Assembly: GCA_902615715.1 (NCBI GenBank)
Contig: CACMQA010000001.1
Location: 62,001-126,000, forward strand
From: an uncultured Pelagibacteraceae bacterium
GTDB taxonomy: Bacteria > Pseudomonadota > Alphaproteobacteria > Pelagibacterales > Pelagibacteraceae
Direction of reading: 5' to 3'
DNA: 64,000 bases
Under the pieces are notes generated by a model. That model saw nothing but the letters and a program-made list of their open reading frames with translations, did no database searches and was not told where the DNA came from. Below, piece after piece: positions 57,236-64,000 of the stretch. How positions within the stretch are numbered: the first letter of the stretch is position 1; each line of letters starts with the position of its first letter. Position numbers and translations under genes: made by a program.

Positions 57236-58013
57236 TTTTTTTTTGATTGCCATTTTATGTTTAGGTTTCTCAAATTTGGAAGCCAAAAATAGTAAAGATG
57301 TTTCTAATACTGAGGTGAAAAAGAAAACTATCTCTCATAAAAAAAAATATTCTCTAAATTTAGTTAATAGTAAAGATGGCCATCCTGTAAGATCTGGAAA
57401 AAAATCTTACAGATTTGAGGTTAGATTAGGCGATTGTGGTAAAGATAGTGGACACGATGATTGTAAAAAAGATAGACAAAGAACTGAGCTACAATTTAAA
57501 AAATATCAAATTGGTAAAAAAGATCATTGGTACTCCGCATCTATCTATTTGCCAAATGACTATCAATCAGTAGCTCCAGTTAGAACCACTTTTGCTCAAC
57601 TTTATGAAAAAGGTTGGAAGCCCATCCTAATGGTGACAGATAGAAGTGGAGAGTGGCTAGAAGTTGGAAGAATGTGGAGTGGTGAATATGTTGAGATGAA
57701 GAAAGCAATCAAGATAAATGATATGAAGGGTAAATGGACAGACGTACTTATTAATGCTCGATACTCAAGAGAAGAAAATGGGTTCATGAAAGTTTGGATT
57801 AATAATAAATTAGTATTAAATTCAGAGAATATAAAAAATATTACGCCATATACCAAAAGAGGTGTTGGATTAGATTTTGGAATTTATCAAACATTTGTCA
57901 GCGGTTGGAAGAGGGAACATGGAGAAAAACCGTATCCGAATATGGTTATCTACTTTGACGAAGTTAATTTAGGTTCTACAAAAGAAAAAGTAACTAAAAA
58001 CCTAGGGAACTAA
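57204..58013 (+). CDS. Exported polysaccharide lyase-like protein (heparin lyase I-like)
   Basis: Signal peptide; KSYRFEVRLGDCGKD, DRQRTELQF, HWYSASIYLPNDYQ, GVGLDFGIYQTF; start choice uncertain. Confidence 0.6.
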   Translation: MSKILRNIRNSFFLIAILCLGFSNLEAKNSKDVSNTEVKKKTISHKKKYSLNLVNSKDGHPVRSGKKSYRFEVRLGDCGKDSGHDDCKKDRQRTELQFKKYQIGKKDHWYSASIYLPNDYQSVAPVRTTFAQLYEKGWKPILMVTDRSGEWLEVGRMWSGEYVEMKKAIKINDMKGKWTDVLINARYSREENGFMKVWINNKLVLNSENIKNITPYTKRGVGLDFGIYQTFVSGWKREHGEKPYPNMVIYFDEVNLGSTKEKVTKNLGN

Positions 58014-58613
58014 CCAAGTAAATTTTTTAGATCCACTAAAATCAATTAAAGCTCTTCGATGACCTTTAGCTGCTAAATAAAGCCACTCTATACTTTTAAT
58101 TTTACATTTTATCACACAAAAGTTTTTGTAGCCCGCTTCGCTTTCTTCTTTTGTGAAATCAAAGTTATCAAATTTATTATCTAAACCTGATGTTGGTTTT
58201 TCAGATTCAGTTCCAGGTCCATTTGAAACTAAGTAACATTTTCTACTTATATGTCCTGTTTTTTCCCAAGACTCTTTTGTAACATCATTATTGTAATTTA
58301 CCTGACATTCGGCTTTTACTCTAAGCTGTATTTTTTCTTCTTTACCGTAAAATAAAATTGAGCAGTTAGGGTTTTTTTTTATCTTTTCTATTTTTGATGA
58401 TCTAATATCACTATGATATTGAATAAAATTATTTTGTTCATCTGCTTTTCTTAAAACAACAACTCTCCCATCAAGATCTTTATCATTGCCGCAGATAAAT
58501 ACAGGTGTTCTAAACTCTGAAGATCTGTCTTTAACTGCTTTAGTTAAAAGATCCCAAATCTTTTTTTCAATCTCTTTGAAATCTTCGTAGTAACTTACAA
58601 TTTCTTGTGACAC
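58002..58613 (-). CDS. Pyridoxamine 5'-phosphate oxidase family protein
   Basis: RVVVLRKADEQNNFIQYHSDIRSSKIEKI, CSILFYG. Confidence 0.85.
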   Translation of the reverse strand: MSQEIVSYYEDFKEIEKKIWDLLTKAVKDRSSEFRTPVFICGNDKDLDGRVVVLRKADEQNNFIQYHSDIRSSKIEKIKKNPNCSILFYGKEEKIQLRVKAECQVNYNNDVTKESWEKTGHISRKCYLVSNGPGTESEKPTSGLDNKFDNFDFTKEESEAGYKNFCVIKCKIKSIEWLYLAAKGHRRALIDFSGSKKFTWLVP

Positions 58614-59483
58614 TTATTTTCTAAATCTTTTGATTAAGCTTGAAGTATCCCATCTTTGACCACCCATTTTTTGTACTTCCGCATAATATTCATCAATTAT
58701 TTTTGTGATAGGCAAGGGTGAGTTGTTTTTCTTAGCTTCATCCATTGCTATTTTTAAATCTTTTCTCATCCAATCAACAGCAAAACCATAATCAAATTTA
58801 TCTTCAATCATTGTTTTATGTCTATTTTCCATTTGCCAAGATTGAGCAGCACCTTTTGAAATAACCTCTATAACATCATGCATATTTAATCCTGCATTCA
58901 TTCCAAAATTTATTGCTTCTGACAGTCCTTGTACAAGACCCGCAATACAGATTTGATTGACCATCTTAGTTAATTGACCACTTCCAGATGGTCCGAGTAA
59001 TTTTATTTTTTTACTATAACAATCAATAACTGGTTCTGCTTTTTTAAATGGAGCTTCATCTCCTCCAACCATCACAGTTAAAATTCCACCTTCGGCTCCA
59101 GCTTGTCCACCCGAAATAGGAGCATCTAAGAAATCAAAACCTTTTGCTTTTGCTTCTTTATATAACTCTCTAGCAATATTTGCTGAGGCAGTAGTATTAT
59201 CTATGTAGATTGAACCTTTTTTTGCAGTTTTAAACAATCCTTTGTCACCTAAAGTAACTTCTCTTAAATCATTATCGTTTCCAACACATGTAAAAATAAA
59301 GTCACTATCTTTAGCAGCGTCCATTGGAGTGTCAGCGACATTACCTTTATATTCCTTTGTCCACTTTTCAGCTTTAGCTTTAGTACGATTATAAACGGTT
59401 ACATTGTGACCAGCTTTTGATATATAACCAGCCATGGGATAACCCATAACACCAAGACCTATGAAAGAAACTTTACAACTCAT
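58614..59483 (-). CDS. NAD(P)-dependent beta-hydroxyacid dehydrogenase
   Basis: FIGLGVMGYPMAGYISKAGH, DAPISGGQAGAEGGILTVMVGG, GPSGSGQLTKMVNQ. Confidence 0.93.
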   Translation of the reverse strand: MSCKVSFIGLGVMGYPMAGYISKAGHNVTVYNRTKAKAEKWTKEYKGNVADTPMDAAKDSDFIFTCVGNDNDLREVTLGDKGLFKTAKKGSIYIDNTTASANIARELYKEAKAKGFDFLDAPISGGQAGAEGGILTVMVGGDEAPFKKAEPVIDCYSKKIKLLGPSGSGQLTKMVNQICIAGLVQGLSEAINFGMNAGLNMHDVIEVISKGAAQSWQMENRHKTMIEDKFDYGFAVDWMRKDLKIAMDEAKKNNSPLPITKIIDEYYAEVQKMGGQRWDTSSLIKRFRK

Positions 59484-59485
59484 TA

Positions 59486-60703
59486 ATGATTAACCTCACG
59501 TTAAATAAAAAAGTAATTATATTTGGTTTTATATTTACATTTTTTTCTAGTTTTGGACAGAGCTTTTTTTTGGGATTGTTTAACGCACCGATAAGAAATG
59601 AACTTGGTATTACTCACGGTCAATTCGGCAGTATCTATGCAAGCGCGACTATTTTTTCAAGTTTGCTTCTTATTTGGGTTGGAAAAAAAATAGATGATTA
59701 TAGAATTTTAAATTATTCATTATTTGTAGTTATATTATTATTTGCTTCTTCATTATTTTTTTCATTTATAAATAGTATTTATCTTTTAGCGATTGGAATA
59801 TTCTTAATGAGATTTTCTGGACAAGGTTTAATGAGTCATACTTCCACTACAACCATTTCCAGATTTTTTGAGAGATCTAGAGGAAAAGCTTTAAGTACAA
59901 TTTGGTTAGGTTTATCTACAGCAGAATTTATTTTACCTGTCCTGATAACTTATTTTTTTCTCATTTACTCTTGGAGAACTGTCTGGCAAGGAATCGCAAT
60001 ACTTATAATTCTATTTTTGCCTTTAGTAATTTTAAATACAATTAAATCGATAAAACTAGACTCAAGAGAAGCAGATCCTAATCCTGGCAATAAAAAACTT
60101 AAAATCAAGAGCTGGAGAAGAAAAGATGTTTTAAAAGATTATAGATTTTATATTGTATCTTTGAACATGCTTGCGATGCCTTGGATCGCGACAGGAGTTT
60201 TTGTTTATCAATCTTTTATTTCTGACTCAAAAATGTGGGCTATTTATACCATACCTAAAGCATTTATGGTTTATTCAATAACATCGATAGCTACACTATT
60301 TGTTTCAGGCTTTTTAGTAGATAAATTTACAGGAAGAAAACTTATTATGTATATGAACATACCATTATTGTTTGCTATGATTACTTTATTTTATTTTAAT
60401 CATGAAATATTTGCATATGTTTTTCTTGGTTTAATAGGAGTTTCTAACGGATTGGCAAATATTCTAGGTTCCTCTACATGGGCGGAGATATATGGAGTAA
60501 AATATATTGGAAGCATTAAAGCTTTAACAACTGCATTTATGGTTTTTTCAACTGCCTTCGGTACAGCAGTTTTTGGCTTGTTAATTGATAAAGGATTTAC
60601 TATAGAAAATATTGCTTTCTTGGGAGCTAGTTACGTTGTTATTTCATTAGCTTTATTAATTATAATTAGGAAAACAATAGAACCTGTAAGGTTGCCAAAT
60701 TAA
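59486..60703 (+). CDS. MFS transporter
   Basis: 12-TM pattern, FFSSFGQSFFLGLFNAPIRNELGITHGQFGSIYASAT. Confidence 0.88.
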   Translation: MINLTLNKKVIIFGFIFTFFSSFGQSFFLGLFNAPIRNELGITHGQFGSIYASATIFSSLLLIWVGKKIDDYRILNYSLFVVILLFASSLFFSFINSIYLLAIGIFLMRFSGQGLMSHTSTTTISRFFERSRGKALSTIWLGLSTAEFILPVLITYFFLIYSWRTVWQGIAILIILFLPLVILNTIKSIKLDSREADPNPGNKKLKIKSWRRKDVLKDYRFYIVSLNMLAMPWIATGVFVYQSFISDSKMWAIYTIPKAFMVYSITSIATLFVSGFLVDKFTGRKLIMYMNIPLLFAMITLFYFNHEIFAYVFLGLIGVSNGLANILGSSTWAEIYGVKYIGSIKALTTAFMVFSTAFGTAVFGLLIDKGFTIENIAFLGASYVVISLALLIIIRKTIEPVRLPN

Positions 60704-60743
60704 GCTTGATTTATTAAACCTAATTGAATAAATAGCAATCAAT

Positions 60744-61244
60744 ATGGCAAGAATTACCGTAGAAGACTGCTTAGAAAAAGTTGATAATCAATATGATTTA
60801 GTGCTTTTAGCTAAAGAGCGAACAGTCCAGTTAAACGCTGGATCTCCAATGCTTGTTGAAGAGGATAATGACAAGAGAACAATTATCTCACTAAGAGAAA
60901 TCGGTGATGGAAAAATTGATGTTAAAGAAGTTGAGGCAAGCGCCATTAAAAGACTTAGAAAAGAGCCAGACGAGATTGAACAACAAGAAGAAACAGAAGA
61001 AGAAACTAATGATGATTTTGAAAATTTATACAAAGGTCAAGTCTCAAAAAGCGGTGTAGCAATTCTACCATCAAAAAGAACTAGAAGAATTCCGGAAGTT
61101 AAAAAACCTAGCTTAGCTGATGAAGCTTTATCAGAATTAAAAGCCGAACAGCCTGAAATTAAAGAAGAAAATTTAGAAACTGAAGAAGCTCCACTTGAAT
61201 TGAGTGAAGAAGCTCCTGTAGAAGAAGAAAATAAATCAGAGTAA
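60744..61244 (+). CDS. rpoZ: RNA polymerase omega subunit with long acidic C-terminal tail
   Basis: MARITVEDCLEKVDNQYDLVLLAKERTVQL; ~85-aa Glu-rich tail. Confidence 0.92.
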   Translation: MARITVEDCLEKVDNQYDLVLLAKERTVQLNAGSPMLVEEDNDKRTIISLREIGDGKIDVKEVEASAIKRLRKEPDEIEQQEETEEETNDDFENLYKGQVSKSGVAILPSKRTRRIPEVKKPSLADEALSELKAEQPEIKEENLETEEAPLELSEEAPVEEENKSE

Positions 61245-61247
61245 ATC

Positions 61248-62231
61248 ATGAAAAAAACTGTTTCAGTTGCACCAATGATGGATTGCACTGATAAACATGA
61301 AATATATTTTTTAAGTCTTATCAGTAAAAATATTCATTTATATTCTGAAATGATTGTAGCTAATGCAATTATAAGAGGGGATAGAGATAAATTATTATCT
61401 TTCAAAAAAATTTCTAATCCTGTCACTTTGCAAGTTGGAGGTTCAAATCCCGACGAACTAGCAGAGGCTTGTAAAATTTCAGAAGATTACGGATATAAAG
61501 AAATTAATTTGAATTTAGGTTGCCCTAGTAAAAAAGTTCAAAAAAATAAATTTGGAGCGTGTTTAATGCAAGAACCAGATCTTGTAGCTAAATGTATTGA
61601 AGCGATGTCTGAAGCTACAAAGTTACCAGTAACAATTAAAACAAGAATAGGTTACAATGATGTTGAAAATTTTGATTTTTTAAAATCTTTTATTCAAACA
61701 ACAAAAGATGCAGGATCAAAAAAATTTATTATCCATGCAAGAAAAGCTTTACTAAAAAAATTAAGCCCAAAAGAAAATTTAAATATTCCACCGCTTAAAT
61801 ATGAATTTGTTTATCAATTAAAAGAACATTTTAAAAATGATGAAATAGTCATTAATGGAGGAATTAAAACTACAGCAGATATAAAACAACATTTATTAAA
61901 AGTAGACGGCGCTATGATTGGGAGAGCCATTTATCATTCACCATATTTTTTAGCTGACATTGAAAGGGATATTTTTAATAATGAAAATGTACCTACAAGA
62001 AGTGATGTTATGGAAAAATTAATTCCTTACATACAAGAAGAGACTTCAAAAGGTGTACAATTAAATCATATCATGAGACACACTGTGGGATTATTTCACG
62101 GACAAAATGGTTCTAGAACATGGAAACAATATCTTTCTAAAAATATGTGCATCAGAGATGCTGATCTTCAAAAAGTAAATCATATAATGGACCAGGTTAG
62201 AAAAACAAATCCTGTTTCTTTAGAAAGATAA
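61248..62231 (+). CDS. dusA: tRNA-dihydrouridine synthase A
   Basis: VSVAPMMDCTDKH, LNLGCPSKKVQKNKFGACLM, IHARKALLKKLSPKENLNIPPL. Confidence 0.95.
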   Translation: MKKTVSVAPMMDCTDKHEIYFLSLISKNIHLYSEMIVANAIIRGDRDKLLSFKKISNPVTLQVGGSNPDELAEACKISEDYGYKEINLNLGCPSKKVQKNKFGACLMQEPDLVAKCIEAMSEATKLPVTIKTRIGYNDVENFDFLKSFIQTTKDAGSKKFIIHARKALLKKLSPKENLNIPPLKYEFVYQLKEHFKNDEIVINGGIKTTADIKQHLLKVDGAMIGRAIYHSPYFLADIERDIFNNENVPTRSDVMEKLIPYIQEETSKGVQLNHIMRHTVGLFHGQNGSRTWKQYLSKNMCIRDADLQKVNHIMDQVRKTNPVSLER

Positions 62232-62233
62232 TT

Positions 62234-63064
62234 TTGGATATTCTTTTCCAATCAGAAACTCTTTATCTAATTTTAATAATGGTCATGACAGCTATCCCCG
62301 CTGGATTTGCTGCAGGTTTATTCGGAATTGGGGGAGGGTTAATCACTGTACCAATTCTATTTTATATTTTTGGTGCAGCTGGTATAGAGCCAGAGTATCT
62401 AATGCATTTAGCAGTTGGAACTTCATTTGGAATTATTATTCCAACGTCAATTGTTTCAGTTTTAACACATCATCAGCATAATGCAGTCGATTTTAGTGTT
62501 GTGAAAGGCTATGGAGTATTTGTTATTATTGGAGTGATACTTGGTACAATTTTAGCTGCTGGTTTAAAAACAAAACCTTTAATATTATTTTTTACTATCG
62601 TTGTTTATATTCTCGCTTTTTATTTATTATTTTTAAAAGAGAAAGAGTCTGATCTTTCAATTAAGATGGGTTTACCTGCTAAAATAATCTCAGGGATCAT
62701 AACAGGTTTTGTTTCAGCTCCTATGGGTATAGGTGGTGCAGTAATGAATGTTCCAATATTAAAGTTTTTTGGCTATCCAATCAATAAAGCCATAGGAAGT
62801 GCTGCTGCAATAGGTTTCATAATAGCTTTATTTGGCACGATAGGTTTTCTTTTTTCAGGCAATTATTTAAACGCTAATTTACCTTTAAGTATTGGATTTT
62901 TAAATATTCCAGCATTTTTAATATTTTTCCCAATAACTGCATTTATGGCAAGGCTGGGAGCAAAAGCTAGTCATAGAATTAATAAAAAAAAGATGACAAA
63001 ATATTTTGGACTTTTTTTAATCGTTATTGGGACAAAATTTTTATACGAGTATTTTAATCTTTAA
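62234..63064 (+). CDS. Sulfite exporter TauE/SafE family protein (second copy in window)
   Basis: AGLFGIGGGLITVPILFYIFGA and VSAPMGIGGAVMNVPIL repeats; TTG-type start possible. Confidence 0.88.
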   Translation: MDILFQSETLYLILIMVMTAIPAGFAAGLFGIGGGLITVPILFYIFGAAGIEPEYLMHLAVGTSFGIIIPTSIVSVLTHHQHNAVDFSVVKGYGVFVIIGVILGTILAAGLKTKPLILFFTIVVYILAFYLLFLKEKESDLSIKMGLPAKIISGIITGFVSAPMGIGGAVMNVPILKFFGYPINKAIGSAAAIGFIIALFGTIGFLFSGNYLNANLPLSIGFLNIPAFLIFFPITAFMARLGAKASHRINKKKMTKYFGLFLIVIGTKFLYEYFNL

Positions 63065-64000
63065 ATTTTCTGATCGTATTCACCAATTTTTCCGGTTTCT
63101 TGTAATAATTTATTTATAAAATTAAAAATATTTTTCTTTCTTTCATTTGAAGTAGGACTTTCAGTAACTACGACGAGAGAGGGTTTATTTGATGAAGCTC
63201 TAATTAAACCCCAAGATCCATCTGTTAAAGAAAATCTTACTCCGTTAACGGTTAAAACTTCCGTGATCGATAGATTATCTATTTTAATATTCTGTTTTTT
63301 TATATCTTCAACTTTTTTAATCATTTCCTCTACTACTTTATACTTCACTTCATCCTTGCAGAATGGAGCCATAGTTGGAGATTGATATGTTTTGGGTAAC
63401 TCATTAATGATCTCACTCATCTTCTTATTTCGGTTAGTTAATAAATGACAAACTTGTATCGCTGAATTTATCCCATCATCATATCCGTATCCCAAAGGTT
63501 GATTAAAAAAGAAATGACCGCTTTTTTCAAATCCTGCTAAAGCTTTTTCTAGATTTACTTTCCTTTTTATATGTGAGTGTCCAGTCTTCCAATAAATTGT
63601 CTTACAGTTATTTTCTAAAAGAATTTTATCTTTAGCATAAAGACCTGTTGATTTTACATCCACAACGAATTTTGAGTTTTGATGTTTAGATGCTAAGTTT
63701 CTAGCAATTAATAATCCTATTTTATCAGAGTATATTTCATTTCCTTTATCATCAATTACCCCACATCTATCACCATCTCCATCAAAACCAAATCCAACAT
63801 CTGCATTGTTTTCTTTTACTGCTTTTGCTATTGCGTGAAGCATTTCAAGATCTTCAGGGTTAGGGTTATATTTTGGAAAAGACCAGTCTAGATTACAATC
63901 TAATTCTATTACTTCGCAACCAATACCTCTTAAGATTTCAGGTGCAAAAACTCCTGCTGTTCCATTACCGCACGCAACAACAGCTTTAATTTTCTTACTG
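63061..64000 (-). CDS. Phosphomannomutase/phosphoglucomutase, partial (N-terminus beyond window)
   Basis: Frame stays open past listed start to window end, reading ...FPKYNPNPEDLEMLHAIAKAV; GFGFDGDGDRCGVID motif. Confidence 0.92.
   Translation of the reverse strand, partial: SKKIKAVVACGNGTAGVFAPEILRGIGCEVIELDCNLDWSFPKYNPNPEDLEMLHAIAKAVKENNADVGFGFDGDGDRCGVIDDKGNEIYSDKIGLLIARNLASKHQNSKFVVDVKSTGLYAKDKILLENNCKTIYWKTGHSHIKRKVNLEKALAGFEKSGHFFFNQPLGYGYDDGINSAIQVCHLLTNRNKKMSEIINELPKTYQSPTMAPFCKDEVKYKVVEEMIKKVEDIKKQNIKIDNLSITEVLTVNGVRFSLTDGSWGLIRASSNKPSLVVVTESPTSNERKKNIFNFINKLLQETGKIGEYDQKI

Noticed and set aside
58614-59483. Beta-hydroxyacid dehydrogenase as sulfolactaldehyde reductase
   Set aside because: Family is broad (tartronate semialdehyde, 3-hydroxyisobutyrate); no neighbouring sulfonate genes to support the call
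1-64000. CRISPR arrays, rRNA, transposases, phage integrases
   Set aside because: No regularly spaced repeats, rRNA sequence or recognisable mobile-element proteins seen in the window

Overview
The window is AT-rich, very gene-dense bacterial DNA. Gene content (aprMBA, xsc, suyAB, TRAP and taurine-type ABC transporters, minimal spacers) looks like a streamlined marine alphaproteobacterium of the SAR11/Pelagibacterales type; that assignment is inference. Positions ~2-40 kb are dominated by what looks like an integrated organosulfonate catabolism region. It combines sulfonate uptake (TRAP and ABC systems), funnels for taurine (tpa, ald), DHPS (hpsN-like HisD homologue, dehydrogenases), possibly isethionate (GMC oxidoreductase) and sulfolactate (Ldh2/ComC-like, SuyAB). 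It also has C-S cleavage (Xsc, SuyAB), acetyl-phosphate recovery (Pta-like), sulfite oxidation (AprM/AprB/AprA) and two TauE-type exporters. Two candidate APS-consuming proteins flank aprMBA: a single-domain HxGH nucleotidyltransferase and a HIT protein coupled to suyB. Inserted modules are an SxtJ/SGNH/SGNH/DUF5989/carbamoyltransferase cluster and a run of small GYD/ABM/DUF1330-like proteins with strong Shine-Dalgarno sites. From ~40.4 kb there is a tRNA-Met(CAT) beside an rml deoxysugar/surface polysaccharide island. This is followed by an MTA-salvage/polyamine cluster with a SpeD-SpeE fusion, then glycosyltransferases and housekeeping genes. Strong stem-loop plus T-run signals sit directly behind both solute-binding-protein genes, and four convergent gene pairs share one palindromic TTAA as both stop codons. 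All product calls come from reading the translations; no database search was possible.
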